From assembly GCA_949130485.1 (NCBI GenBank), contig OX422196.1:7049054-7113053 (forward strand): 64,000 bases of DNA, read 5' to 3'. The first letter of the stretch is position 1. Each line of letters begins with the position of its first letter. A program made the translations under genes and the position numbers. The notes under the pieces are model-generated. The model saw only the letters and a program-made list of their open reading frames with translations, was not told where the DNA came from and searched no databases. The stretch is from Agelas oroides. Taxonomy: Eukaryota > Porifera > Demospongiae > Agelasida > Agelasidae. Of the stretch, positions 1 through 10,786 are shown piece after piece.

Positions 1-1736
1 GGAGGAAGAGGTATGTTCAGCATACATTCACTAGTTGCTAGCCTCGTCCTCTCATGGGAGGAAGAGGTATGTTCAGCATACATTCACTAGTTGCTAGCCT
101 CGTTCTCTCATGGGAGGAAGAGGTATGTTCAGCATACATTCACTAGTTGCTAGCCTCGTCCTCTCATGGGAGGAAGAGGTATGTTCAGCATACATTCACT
201 AGTTGCTAGCCTCGTCCTCTCATGAGAGGAAGAGGTATGTTCAGCATACATTCACTAGTTGCTAGCCTCGTCCTCTCATGGGAGGAAGAGGTATGTTCAG
301 CATACATTCACTAGTTGCTAGCCTCGTCCTCTCATGGGAGGAAGAGGTATGTTCAGCATACATTCACTAGTTGCTAGCCTCGTCCTCTCATGGGAGGAAG
401 AGGTATGTTCAGCATACATTCACTAGTTGCTAGCCTCGTCCTCTCATGGGAGGAAGAGGTATGTTCAGCATACATTCACTAGTTGCTAGCCTCGTCCTCT
501 CATGAGAGGAAGAGGTATGTTCAGCATACATTCACTAGTTGCTAGCCTCGTCCTCTCATGGGAGGAAGAGGTATGTTCAGCATACATTCACTAGTTGCTA
601 GCCTCGTCCTCTCATGGGAGGAAGAGGTATGTTCAGCATACATTCACTAGTTGCTAGCCTCGTCCTCTCATGGGAGGAAGAGGTATGTTCAGCATACATT
701 CACTAGTTGCTAGCCTCGTCCTCTCATGGGAGGAAGAGGTATGTTCAGCATACATTCACTAGTTGCTAGCCTCGTCCTCTCATGGGAGGAAGAGGTATGT
801 TCAGCATACATTCACTAGTTGCTAGCCTCGTCCTCTCATGGGAGGAAGAGGTATGTTCAGCATACATTCACTAGTTGCTAGCCTCGTCCTCTCATGGGAG
901 GAAGAGGTATGTTCAGCATACATTCACTAGTTGCTAGCCTCGTCCTCTCATGGGAGGAAGAGGTATGTTCAGCATACATTCACTAGTTGCTAGCCTCGTC
1001 CTCTCATGGGAGGAAGAGGTATGTTCAGCATACATTCACTAGTTGCTAGCCTCGTCCTCTCATGGGAGGAAGAGGTATGTTCAGCATACATTCACTAGTT
1101 GCTAGCCTCGTCCTCTCATGGGAGGAAGAGGTATGTTCAGCATACATTCACTAGTTGCTAGCCTCGTCCTCTCATGGGAGGAAGAGGTATGTTCAGCATA
1201 CATTCACTAGTTGCTAGCCTCGTCCTCTCATGGGAGGAAGAGGTATGTTCAGCATACATTCACTAGTTGCTAGCCTCGTCCTCTCATGGGAGGAAGAGGT
1301 ATGTTCAGCATACATTCACTAGTTGCTAGCCTCGTCCTCTCATGGGAGGAAGAGGTATGTTCAGCATACATTCACTAGTTGCTAGCCTCGTCCTCTCATG
1401 GGAGGAAGAGGTATGTTCAGCATACATTCACTAGTTGCTAGCCTCGTCCTCTCATGGGAGGAAGAGGTATGTTCAGCATACATTCACTAGTTGCTAGCCT
1501 CGTCCTCTCATGAGAGGAAGAGGTATGTTCAGCATACATTCACTAGTTGCTAGCCTCGTCCTCTCATGAGAGGAAGAGGTATGTTCAGCATACATTCACT
1601 AGTTGCTAGCCTCGTTCTCTCATGGGAGGAAGAGGTATGTTCAGCATACATTCACTAGTTGCTAGCCTCGTCCTCTCATGGGAGGAAGAGGTATGTTCAG
1701 CATACATTCACTAGTTGCTAGCCTCGTCCTCTCATG
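1..1736. repeat. 56-bp satellite array, 31 units
   Basis: Thirty-one head-to-tail units of 56 bp, nearly identical. They differ mainly at the first base of the unit (G, or A in units 5, 10, 28 and 29) and at one C/T site (T in units 2 and 29). Each unit holds TAGCCTCGTCCTCTCATG followed by GGAGGAAGAGG, a near-palindrome of about 31 bp, plus about 25 bp of spacer. TAG stops fall in every frame because 56 is not a multiple of 3, so it is not coding. The array starts at the window edge and probably extends left. Confidence 0.97.
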
Positions 1737-1760
1737 AGAGGGAACTTACCTCAAGGCAAT

Positions 1761-1812
1761 CAGTTCCCAGGCCTTTTCTCTCCTATAAATGCATGGCCTG
1801 GGAACAAGGCTA
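1761..1812. mobile_element. Short hairpin MITE, TAGCCTTG-type right end
   Basis: GTTCCCAGGCC and GGCCTGGGAAC form inverted arms around about 20 bp, and the right end reads CAAGGCTA as in the TAG(C/T)CTCG family seen across the window. It directly abuts the end of the satellite. The left terminus is degraded and no TSD is visible. Confidence 0.6.
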
Positions 1813-1859
1813 TAGTGTGTCAGAGCAACTCGTGTGAGTGAGTGAACATGTAGGATTAC

Positions 1860-2058
1860 TACAGTGGGAAGTTACTTATCTGAACACATTGGGACCGGAG
1901 GGTGTGTGGATAACTGACATATTTGGATAAGTGAAACAATACTATTTGTATACAAAACAGATTAATTTCCAGCAAAGTATCTATGAATATCGTATTTTGT
2001 TGGTTCGGATAACCAAAAAAAAAAGATTCGAAGTTCAGATAAGTGACCTCCTACTGTA
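1860..2058. mobile_element. pogo/Tc1-like MITE
   Basis: About 199 bp bounded by TACAGTGGGAAGTTACTTATC and an inverted GATAAGTGACCTCCTACTGTA, ends typical of pogo/Tigger-type non-autonomous elements, with TA at both borders (TA TSD). No transposase is encoded. The superfamily call rests on termini and TSD only. Confidence 0.65.
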
Positions 2059-2197
2059 GTTTAAACATGAGAGTACAGCTTGCACGCTGTTCCACTGCTT
2101 CATAGCTGCCAGTAAAGTCCTGCTGTTTCTTCTGCATGTATTACAGGCATTATTAAACTGAGCAGTTTAATCACACCATTGTATGGCTTCTATCTAG

Positions 2198-3652
2198 ATT
2201 GTGGAGTGGACACAGTTTGCTGTTGGAAGGCTCAATTGCTACTTCAACCTACTCATCCGCCTGCTACTGTTTGACAACATCAAGGCTTCCTTGAAGGTAC
2301 CAGTATGTTTCTCAACAGATACTCAGTGTGTTAATCTCATTATGTTCTACAGTTTGGTGTGGCCCTCTGGCTGTTGTCCTTTGTCACAAACTGCCTCAAC
2401 ATCTTGACAACACTCTTCCTGTGTGAGTAACCTCAACACTGCTGCAATTGCTTTCCTGCTCTCTACTGAGATAAAACAATTTCAATCTTTCATTTTCAGT
2501 ATATACCTATTACAAAACTCCTGTCATTATCAATAATGGCTTTCTTCTCCCACAGTGGTTATTCTTCTGTTCCTCATTCCACCACTGTATGATCGGTTCC
2601 AGGTGAGTGCATTCTTATAACACATGTGACAGTCCTGGGTAAAAGTCAAACATTCTGTTACATATTTTGATCGAAGTGGGGCTCATATGCACTTTGTAGG
2701 TGCATGAATCACCTGATAAGTCTGTAATGCGTGTATGAACCCTGGCCTTAATGGAAGTTCTGCGCTACAGTGCTTGGAACACAGTAACGCGGTCGAAATA
2801 TGAAATGGAATAATTTCTACCTGGGACTGCCACACATACAGTTGCTTATGATACAATTAGGACCAGTCTCTTTTCAAAACAAATGTTGCAGCCTCTTATT
2901 GGAAAGATGGTTCTCTGTTACCACCTGTAAAAGTCAGTTTTAATTACATGTAGTTTGAAGGTGGATGCAATGCTGTATAGCTCTGGGGCATGCATAACCA
3001 ACTTGCGATATGTCTTTACCCAGTCCCAGATTGACTGCCATGTGGATGAAGTGGTTTCTAAGGGAATGAAACTGTTTGACAAGTAAGCTCTCTCCGTTTA
3101 AAGACACAGAACTATGGTGGCCCAGTGGGCTAGCATGCAACCATGCATGTAGAAGTCTTGCCAACTTAACTGCAAATGTGTACTATTTCTGGTGCATGTG
3201 TTTGTGAATGATTACCCACCGTATAGGACACTTTTAGCCTATACCAGCCTCCATTAGCCGTGCTAAGGTGACCAGGAGATGAGAACTGCTCTTTCACGCT
3301 TTAATAAAAGCAGATTGCATGCAGGTTTCCATCATAAAGTTTTTCAGTGAAAACTCACTGAAGTTGGAGTAACCATTCCACAGGTTATTTAATCTTATAA
3401 ATGAACCGGATAATAATAGTCCTCCCACCTTGCACATGGGCAGACACTTTGTCTGCTAGCAAATACTACAGTTATGCAACCATCTGCTAACTATTACCTG
3501 GTTCAGTAACTTGGCATTTAATTCAATATGTGCAAATTTTGATTGGGGTTTTGAACTCTCCATTTATATTAGCTAAGAAACAACACTTCATTTATTTATT
3601 TTTTTTCCAGAGTGAGAAGCTCCATACCCTATTTGGGAAAATCCAAGGTTGA
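2198..3652 (+). CDS. Reticulon-family protein, C-terminal exons
   Basis: Four exons can be read: 2198-2296, 2353-2422, 2556-2602 and 3611-3652, with GT..AG introns and compatible phases. They encode the second half of a reticulon homology domain. First come residues aligning with the loop and LNC..LLRLLLFDNIKASLK, then a hydrophobic hairpin (FGVALWLLSF..NCLNILTTLFL, VILLFLIPPLYDRFQ), then SEKLHTLFGKIQG and a TGA stop. In known reticulons this domain forms a wedge hairpin in the ER membrane that curves tubules. The first membrane hairpin and the N-terminus must lie in upstream exons that I could not find between the satellite and 2198, so they may be left of the window. The last intron holds a MITE. 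Family identification rests on the order and spacing of conserved residues; there is no evidence for a particular paralog. Confidence 0.8.
2618..2838. mobile_element. CAGTCC-type MITE in reticulon intron
   Basis: Imperfect inverted repeat with outer ends TGACAGTCCTGGGTA.. and ..TACCTGGGACTGCCACA. The core has GGGGCTCATATGCACTT, and CCTTAATGGAAGTTC lies on the right side. The same core occurs at 28276-28519 and 47040-47222, so this is a repeat family of about 220-245 bp. No coding capacity. Confidence 0.65.
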
Positions 3653-4289
3653 TTAACAGTTACTGTGTGCTATACTGCATTTGCTTTAACATGCACTGTA
3701 TTTCTCATTGTCATGTTATACCTGTGGCAAATTACCGTTGAGTTGAGGGTACAGTGAAGATGATGTGATGGACGAGATTGTTTGCAAATGGCTGCAAGAT
3801 GCATGCATGAGCAGTAACTATAGTGTGTTAGCCTTGCTCCTTAGCCTTCCCACCGTCCAGTTTTTGATCACTTGCAGTTTTACTAAGACAAAGTCTACCA
3901 CCATAGCCTCATTCAAAGCCTCTCCCCTGCGCTGCCAAACCTTTCTCATCAGGGAGCAGGGCTGAGCCTTGTACCAAGGCTGCTGGTATTATATATTTCA
4001 ATTTATTTTTAAGTCCCTACGCATGGCTTAGCCAGCCTGGTTAGACTTACTGGACTACAAAAAATATACACACAAAATATATAAAGCAATGAACAACCCG
4101 AAGTCTTCCCAGTCCTCCCGTGTAGTCTACTGTAGACGACCACAGCCTGGTTCATGCGGCGGAAGACTGGGAACGAGACTATCAAGTCTGCGTTCCGTGT
4201 GGAGGTAGCCTCGTTCCCAGGCCGTTCCCGCCTCCAGTTTTTGATCGCCAGTGTACTAATGTGGAGGAGGAGCCAGACTATCTATCACA
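3653..4289. other. Intergenic, degraded repeat fragments
   Basis: No gene seen. It contains decayed pieces of hairpin elements: CCGTCCAGTTTTTGATCACTT near 3853 (the same motif recurs at about 4226, 53990 and 58962), and TAGCCTCGTTCCCAGGCC at 4208. From about 4265, GAGCCAGACTATC..CACACGAAAAGCG is a stump of the TAGTCTCG-type element seen whole at 12105. Confidence 0.5.
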
Positions 4290-4747
4290 CGAAAAGCGCA
4301 GAGGAGGTAGTGCAAGTATACGGATTTTGTATATGTTAGGGTATCCAACCTGAAATATGAAAGTGTGCGCATTGATTCCAAAACAGTGGTTTTTATAAGA
4401 GCTAACCCAGGTAAGAAAAAACCCACAGAAGGATCGGGTTCGAATGTCAATTTATTCGGAAACACTGCACTTTTCCGGAAGTGGTAAGTCCCGCAAAATG
4501 GTACGTGACCAATATCAAGCCATGGGCCTAGTTATCTCCCAAAAAACTTACCCTTACAGACCTAATGTATAACTCACAGCCATGTTTAAAGTAGCCTCGC
4601 TGGCAGTGGTCAGTGGTCTAGGAACGAAGAAATTTTACCGGTTACGGCGAACTTAAATTTTTGGTCACGTGCCATTTTTCGGAATTTACCACTTCCGGAA
4701 AAATGCACCGATCCCAAAAGAAATGACATGCGAACCCAATCCGTCTG

Positions 4748-5100
4748 TAGTCTCGTCCCCAGACCTAATTTTTCGCGCGCGCCCTGCGGACTCGTCGAAA
4801 AATAGGGTCTGGACACTTTCACTATGAAAACTGGGGCATGTTTACATACGGCGGTCAGTAAATTATCACATTATCAGCTACCAGCAGCGTTTGCTTTGGC
4901 GCCAAAAAATTTGCAAGCTGGCTATTTGTGATGACGCATAACGCAATTTACTTTACCTGAGCAATCTGATTGGTGCGACAACATGCCAATACGCTTGTAT
5001 GATTACGCCCCAGTTTTACCAGTGAACGTGTCCAGACCCTATTTTTCGACAAGGCCGCAGGGCGCGCGCGCGAAAAATTTGGTGTCTGGGGACGAGACTA
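4748..5100. mobile_element. 353-bp MITE with 9-bp TSD
   Basis: Ends TAGTCTCGTCCCCAGAC and GTCTGGGGACGAGACTA, with inverted arms of about 95 bp that include a GCGCGCGC tract. Perfect 9-bp TSD ATCCGTCTG (4739-4747, 5101-5109). A one-armed relative lies at 53647-53730. Confidence 0.9.
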
Positions 5101-5147
5101 ATCCGTCTGTGGTTTCTTTCTTACCTGGGTTGGCTCTTATGAAAATC

Positions 5148-5540
5148 TAGCCTCGTTCCCAGGCTCTCCCGGAACGCGAGTTGTACACGCGTGGAGAGCC
5201 TGGTATCTATTCTACGTAGCATGACGTAATCGAAATAGGACTAAAACAGAAAGGCAACGTTTTGCGCGTTTTTCAACCAACTGTGCGTTCAACGCTCGGT
5301 GTGTATGATATTCAACCCCCGATAACTAGATACATGTAGTAAGTTGGCCGCTACCTTCACTCTTTTTCCTGTTCTGAGTCTCGGGTACGCCCACGCTCAA
5401 TTAAGTTCTCCCTACCGTACCCGTACGTGCCCCCCCTCTCTACCTTTGAGGGTTCTCACGTGAGAATAAATACCAGGCTCTCTCCGCGTGTACAACTTCA
5501 ATATCGCGTTCCGGAGCGGAGGAGCCTGGGAACGAGGCTA
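5148..5540. mobile_element. 393-bp MITE with 9-bp TSD (copy A)
   Basis: Ends TAGCCTCGTTCCCAGGCTC and GAGCCTGGGAACGAGGCTA. TSD ATGAAAATC/ATGAAAACC (one mismatch). A second, inversely oriented copy of the same internal sequence is at 58996-59371, so this is a true repeat family and not a chance hairpin. Confidence 0.9.
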
Positions 5541-5961
5541 ATGAAAACCACTGTTTTGGAACCAATGCGCACACTTTCGTATTTCAGGTTGGACACCCTA
5601 TATACGTACATTACATCTTCCGGTGATATCCGTTATGATAATCGGAGTTATGCGGTTGTCGGAGCTGTACCAGACGGCAGATTTCGACACCATCTGTTTC
5701 AAGCTGTGTTCATGCGAACGACCTATCCTTCAAGATATGTGTATTTCAGGTGGTAAAGGGTCCACACAGCTGTCGAGACCGCTGCTACTGCTCCCGTCGG
5801 TATGTGAGAACGCTGTAAAAGCCGGGTCCAGTTTCAAGCCTCTGAAATTGGTGAGATTCAAGCGCCCGTAGCGCATGAACGCAGGGTGCTATCAAGACCG
5901 GACTTGCACCAGATTAAAGATCTGTTTCTGTGCTTTCTGAAAATCCTCACATGATGGGGGT

Positions 5962-6812
5962 GACATCCCCATTAGATTTGGAGCTATAAGCCCACGAAGT
6001 TAACCATGTTTTGTGGTTTTGGTGCGCATGGGTAAATTTGTCCAATCGTATCTCCTGAACCCTACCACCTATGGACATGAGACTTGAACCGTTGGATGCA
6101 GCAAAGATTGAAGTTTATAAGGGTATGTAAAAGTATTGTGACATCTGTCGTAATTATCAGTGACTAATTGAACAATTTACCCTTATCATTGTTGTGCTAT
6201 TATATGCCAGACAATTGCAGCAGACATTCTAGAACTTTCTCTTGTATTCCATGACTATATAAACCAGTTGTACTATTCTTCAAGTGAATCAGAATTGAAT
6301 GGCAACGATTATGACAACATCCACATCAGATATGGAGCTGTGAGCCCGTGAAATAAACCATTTTTCATGATTTTGATGCACACGGGTAAATGTGTGTGAC
6401 TGTATCTCTTGAACCCTTCCCTCTACAGACACGAAACTTGTACCATTGTATACAGCAAAGATTGAGGTTTATAAAGACTTGTTCAAGCATAGTGACATCC
6501 CCATCGCAATTGGAGCTGTGAGTCCTTGAAGTAAACCATGTTTCATGGTTCTGTACGCATTGGTAATTTTGTGTGACCATATCTCTTGAACCCTACAACT
6601 TAAAGACATGGAACTTGTACCGTAGGACACAGTAAGGATTGGCAGTTATAAGGATGTGTTGAAGTATCGTGACATCCACATTAGATTTGGAACTGCGAGC
6701 CCATGTTTTGGTTTTGGTACGTACGCATTAGTAATTCTGTGTGACCATATCTCCCGAACCCTACAAACTGTGGACATGGAACTTGTACTGTTGGACACAG
6801 CAAGGACATGCA
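5962..6812. repeat. Subterminal tandem repeats of foldback arm
   Basis: Four diverged units of about 175 bp, starting near 5962, 6316, 6490 and 6668. Each reads GTGACATCC..AGATTTGGAGCTGTGAGCCC, then TAAACCATGTTTCATGG, then an ATCTCTTGAACCCT block and a GACATGGAACTTGTACC block. The first three are mirrored in the right arm (7926-8600). Reading frames crossing them appear identically in both arms and are not genes. Confidence 0.75.
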
Positions 6813-7623
6813 AAAGACTTGGCATGAACCCTAGGGAGGTGTACATTATGCCGGCATCATAATTAGTAGCCTTGAGCAAACTAGCATTATTCTTAAAACC
6901 CGGAGCATAATACGTAAAATTTAGAGCATAATAAAATGATTTTACGAAGAGGCTACACGTGCTCTTGCAAAGTCATTAGTCATTAGTTGCTGACTTGACT
7001 ACGAGAGTTCCACCTCAGCCAACGGCAAATCCAGTGATCAACAGCTTGCATCTATGTCCACGGAGTCTGAGTTTTGCAGCAGTTTGTCACTTAGTCACGC
7101 AAGCCACACCTGCAAAATGTGTGGCTTGTGTGACTATTCGTTGCTATGACCAACGATATTCAGATGTCTGTATCTTGCACAATTCTATTGTATATTGAAG
7201 AAAGACCAATATTTCGTGAGCATAATTTCAGTACTCTTTTAGGCATAATAAGCTAAAAATTGAGGAATTGCGGAATAGCATAATTAGACAATTTTGAGCA
7301 TAGTGTACATGTGCTTAATGAGCCCAAACACTTAGGATTGTACATTTCTGAACATTTAAACTGAATGTTTACTGGAACACTTTAAACGAGATAGGTACAT
7401 GCTCAAGGCTAGTGATACACTGACTTTGGCTGACCCATCTGTCACCTGACATACATTTACGTCAGCATACAAGCCTGTAATACATATCAAACATCACGGT
7501 ACTTTAAGCAAGAAACATCAATCTCTCATTGTGTATTACTACACTATTGAAATGCAATAGCTATCAATTTTGTTCTGACTGGAACTGAACAATGTTTGGT
7601 GATTATTATGCATTCTTGGTTTC

Positions 7624-7808
7624 TATGATTGGACTAAGCGCAATAAAGGAATTTAGATATTATGAGGCAAAAATAGAGGAAAGTGAAACGAGTTGGGAGT
7701 CGAACTGTCTGGCTGTCGTGGCTCAGTAGTAGAGCACTGGCAGCCCAAGCTAGAGGTGACCTGGGTTCGGCTAAATTCCTTTATTGTGCTTGGTCTTTGC
7801 TGCGTCCA
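7624..7808 (+). repeat. tRNA-like (SINE-like) segment within an inverted repeat
   Basis: 7706-7766 reads GTCGTGGCTCAGTAGTAGAGC, a box A match. It continues with a possible 5-bp anticodon stem (CTGGC/GCTAG, loop AGCCCAA) and GACCTGGGTTCG, a box B-like block. The T arm does not close and position 33 is not U, so it is not a functional tRNA. It resembles a tRNA-derived SINE head. It sits between inverted copies of GCAATAAAGGAATTTAG (7630s and 7772), inside the foldback loop. Confidence 0.45.
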
Positions 7809-8999
7809 ATCATAATAAAATGCGCTCTTGTAGAAACATATTAGCTTATTAGAGTGTTCCTGAAAACAAATGCAATTCAGTGTATTGAATGCATGAATGT
7901 TCAGAGGCATACTACAAATACAAATTGCTTGCTGTGTCCTATGGTACAAGTTCCATGTCTTTAAGTTGTAGGGTTCAAGAGATATGGTCACACAAAATTA
8001 CCAATGCGTACAGAACCATGAAACATGGTTTACTTCAAGGACTCACAGCTCCAATTGCGATGGGGATGTCACTATGCTTGAACAAGTCTTTATAAACCTC
8101 AATCTTTGCTGTATACAATGGTACAAGTTTCGTGTCTGTAGAGGGAAGGGTTCAAGAGATACAGTCACACACATTTACCCGTGTGCATCAAAATCATGAA
8201 AAATGGTTTATTTCACGGGCTCACAGCTCCATATCTGATGTGGATGTTGTCATAATCGTTGCCATTCAATTCTGATTCACTTGAAGAATAGTACAACTGG
8301 TTTATATAGTCATGGAATACAAGAGAAAGTTCTAGAATGTCTGCTGCAATTGTCTGGCATATAATAGCACAACAATGATAAGGGTAAATTGTTCAATTAG
8401 TCACTGATAATTACGACAGATGTCACAATACTTTTACATACCCTTATAAACTTCAATCTTTGCTGCATCCAACGGTTCAAGTCTCATGTCCATAGGTGGT
8501 AGGGTTCAGGAGATACGATTGGACAAATTTACCCATGCGCACCAAAACCACAAAACATGGTTAACTTCGTGGGCTTATAGCTCCAAATCTAATGGGGATG
8601 TCACCCCCATCATGTGAGGATTTTCAGAAAGCACAGAAACAGATCTTTAATCTGGTGCAAGTCCGGTCTTGATAGCACCCTGCGTTCATGCGCTACGGGC
8701 GCTTGAATCTCACCAATTTCAGAGGCTTGAAGCTGGACCCGGCTTTTACAGCGTTCTCACATACCGACGGGAGCAGTAGCAGCGGTCTCGACAGCTGTGT
8801 GGACCCTTTACCACCTGAAATACACATATCTTGAAGGATAGGTCGTTCGCATGAACACAGCTTGAAACAGATGGTGCCGAAATCTGCCGTCTGGCACAGC
8901 TCTTTCGTTGCACGACAACCGCATAACTCCGATTATCATAACGGATATCACCGGAAGATGTAATGTACGTATACAAAATCCGTATACTTGCACTACCTC

Positions 9000-10142
9000 T
9001 AGCCTCGTTCCCAGGCCTTCGCGCGTTCGTCGCTTGCAGTACGAAATAATTCGCTCAGAAGGCCTGGTCCATTTCATCACGTGATGTGTGCCGCAGCTTA
9101 CGTCACGACCATTCTACTGGAATCAATGATGTCATAGATGAGCTAGAGCCCAGTTTAGCGTTGAAAGAGGCCCCCAGAGATCACAGTAATGGTTCGTGTA
9201 CGAACTTACCTAAGTGCTAAAAGTCTCGGCAGCGAAAGAGCACAAGCTGCCATGTAGTAGACGTCTATATTCAGATACCTTGGCCACATCGTGTTGCTAG
9301 GTCGAACCTGGATTTCGACTCCTCGTCTTCTTCAGCTCGAGTTTACTATTGTAGTCTATCGTACGCGCGTGACCTGTTTCAGGTTCTTCCAACTCCATTT
9401 GTGGTTATCTCTACAACCAATGCTGCAACACGGCGCGGCCATATCTTTATTTTATTTTTTTTTTTTTTTATGGGAACCAAACTGTCATACAAGTGCCATG
9501 ATATACAATACGAGGAAGGACTTGTTAGGGTTAAGAATATATATATATATAAAACAAGAGAGGAAAAAACTGCAGAAGCAATATAGTTTATTAGGGCAGG
9601 TGAAAACTGTTCAACAGGTGGATGTGAGGCTGGCTTCCACCCTCACCAGATCCACTGGCGGGGCTCTGACAGGAAAGCCTGAGTGTGAGCGGGCTCCCCG
9701 GATGCATCTGATTGAGGATCTCAAGAGTGAGAAGGTGAGACGGCACCTCAGCCAGGCCATCGTGGAGCTGTACGAGTTGTCCCACTTTGAAGCGAGGAGT
9801 GATGCAAGCCTCTTGTAGAATGTCTTGGCCTCGTTTCCGAGTCCTCCTGTCGCTGAGAAGATCAAAGGCGTGAAGGAAGCATGCTCAATATCTCTAATTC
9901 TTTGCTCATAGGAATTCTTCTTCAGCCTTTCGTGTCTCCTGTAGCATGAGGCGAGGTTGCTGTTTCTGTTGGAGGGAGCATGAGGGTTGAAGACCCTCAC
10001 GTCACAGACCCTCGCGGCCATATCTGGTGTGACGTAAAATTACGGCTGCGGCACACATCACGTGATGAAATGGACCAGGCCTTCTGAGCGAATTATTTCG
10101 TACTGCAAGCGACGAACGCGCGAAGGCCTGGGAACGAGGCTA
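9000..10142. mobile_element. 1.14-kb MITE with 9-bp TSD, interrupted by a LINE
   Basis: Ends TAGCCTCGTTCCCAGGCC and GGCCTGGGAACGAGGCTA, arms of about 85 bp (including GCGCGTTCGTCGCTTGCAG), perfect TSD CACTACCTC (8991-8999, 10143-10151). It lies inside the right arm of the foldback element. Removing the retrotransposon insert leaves about 560 bp. A shorter relative is at 29096-29355. Confidence 0.92.
9447..10012 (-). pseudogene. 5'-truncated non-LTR retrotransposon, ORF C-terminus
   Basis: On the minus strand a reading frame (10021-9611) gives VRVFNPHAPSNR..CYRRHERLKK.SYEQRIRDIEHASFTPLIFSATGG..FYKRLASLL..KW..WLRCRLTFSLLRSSI.CIRGARS. I recognise this as the conserved tail of reverse-transcriptase ORFs common in marine invertebrate genomes. 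It is followed by an AT-rich 3' region and an A-rich tail (T run at 9447-9470 on +). A 13-bp TSD CGCGGCCATATCT flanks it (9434-9446, 10013-10025). Truncation at the 5' end, the A tail and a TSD longer than 10 bp are what target-primed reverse transcription leaves. Dead on arrival: no RT catalytic core. Confidence 0.85.
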
Positions 10143-10175
10143 CACTACCTCCTCTGCGAAAAGCGGGAGAGAGTC

Positions 10176-10786
10176 TAGTCTCGTGCCCAGACCCCACCCC
10201 TCACGAGGAGGAAAAGGGGTCTGGTTACAATACGACATCCCGCCCGACCCTTGAGGGGCGTAACCAAATGCCATAAGTCATAAATTGTAAGTGACAGCGT
10301 GGGAAAATTGCTGGTGAGAAGCGTGAGAAACGGTTGTACCATAGATAATATATTAATGGAAGGTAGCACGCCTTTTTGCATGCTGTGAGGAATACCTCTG
10401 CCGCTATCGTCCAAGCGAGGAACCGTTTACTTCAGTTGAAGCGAACAAGGAAGCTGCTCACGTTTGTCGCTGCGACGCTAAGTGACCGTGATGGCAACCG
10501 ATTTCGTACTAGTCTTCGAACTGCTTCACCTATCGTCTTGTTGATGGTCATCTCAGTAAAGGACGCGTTGAGTCTTGGCATGCGCAAAACGGCAAAAGCG
10601 CCATCATCATTTTGTAAACCGCACAATTTCTCTGACACGTGGAGCTTCGAGTAATTATTACTCTAGCTGTGCTGTGATTGGTCATTTCACATGCCAGACG
10701 GCTACGTCATTGGGTCGAGCGGGATGTCGTATTGTAACCAGACCCCTTTTCCTCCTCGTGAGGGGTGGGGTCTGGGCACGAGACTA
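10176..10786. mobile_element. 611-bp MITE with 9-bp TSD
   Basis: Ends TAGTCTCGTGCCCAGACCCC and GGGGTCTGGGCACGAGACTA, inverted arms over 70 bp, perfect TSD GAGAGAGTC (10167-10175, 10787-10795). It inserted one base beyond the right TSD of the large foldback, into the same host element. Confidence 0.92.

Larger units (their letters stand above)
4333..5605. mobile_element. Hairpin element inside the foldback left arm
   Basis: Arms starting TAGGGTATCCAACCTGAAAT (left) and ending ATTTCAGGTTGGACACCCTA (right) interrupt the left arm of the foldback, as shown by the uninterrupted sequence TTTTGTATACGTACATT in the right arm. The arms are diverged, so it is older than its own inserts. A flanking duplication of roughly 7-8 bp (TATAYGT) is likely but ambiguous. 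Its right arm is broken by two later elements. Confidence 0.75.
4299..10156. mobile_element. Large foldback transposon with internal nest
   Basis: Termini CAGAGGAGGTAGTGCAAGTA and its exact inverse, flanked by a perfect 9-bp TSD CGAAAAGCG (4290-4298 and 10157-10165). Without later insertions it would be about 3.4 kb: two arms of about 1.07 kb (4299-4332 plus 5606-6641, and 7926-8999 plus 10152-10156) around a loop of about 1.3 kb. The arms are nearly identical, with one 10-bp indel near 5660/8905 and a few substitutions. They contain tandem subrepeats of about 175 bp. Long, internally repetitive arms and a 9-bp TSD match the foldback (FB) architecture known from Drosophila. No transposase reading frame is visible in the loop, so this copy is non-autonomous. 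It inserted into a TAGTCTCG-type element whose halves remain on both sides. Confidence 0.85.

Noticed and set aside
1-1736. CRISPR-like array of palindromic repeats and spacers
   Set aside because: All 'spacers' are identical and the window is a eukaryotic genome with spliced genes; it is a satellite.
6868-7413. TAGCCTTGAGCA..TGCTCAAGGCTA as another complete element
   Set aside because: Only 12 bp of terminal match, no TSD and no further arm pairing; may be chance within the foldback loop.
7706-7776. Functional tRNA gene
   Set aside because: The T arm cannot pair and the universal U33 is absent.
6365-8199. 71-codon frame present identically at 6365-6580 (-) and 7984-8199 (+)
   Set aside because: It is the same sequence read in the two inverted arms of the foldback; it crosses subrepeats and has no protein-like features.
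9291-9818. 175-codon plus-strand frame
   Set aside because: It spans MITE sequence, the T-run of the antisense LINE tail and the LINE 3' region; the meaningful reading is on the minus strand.
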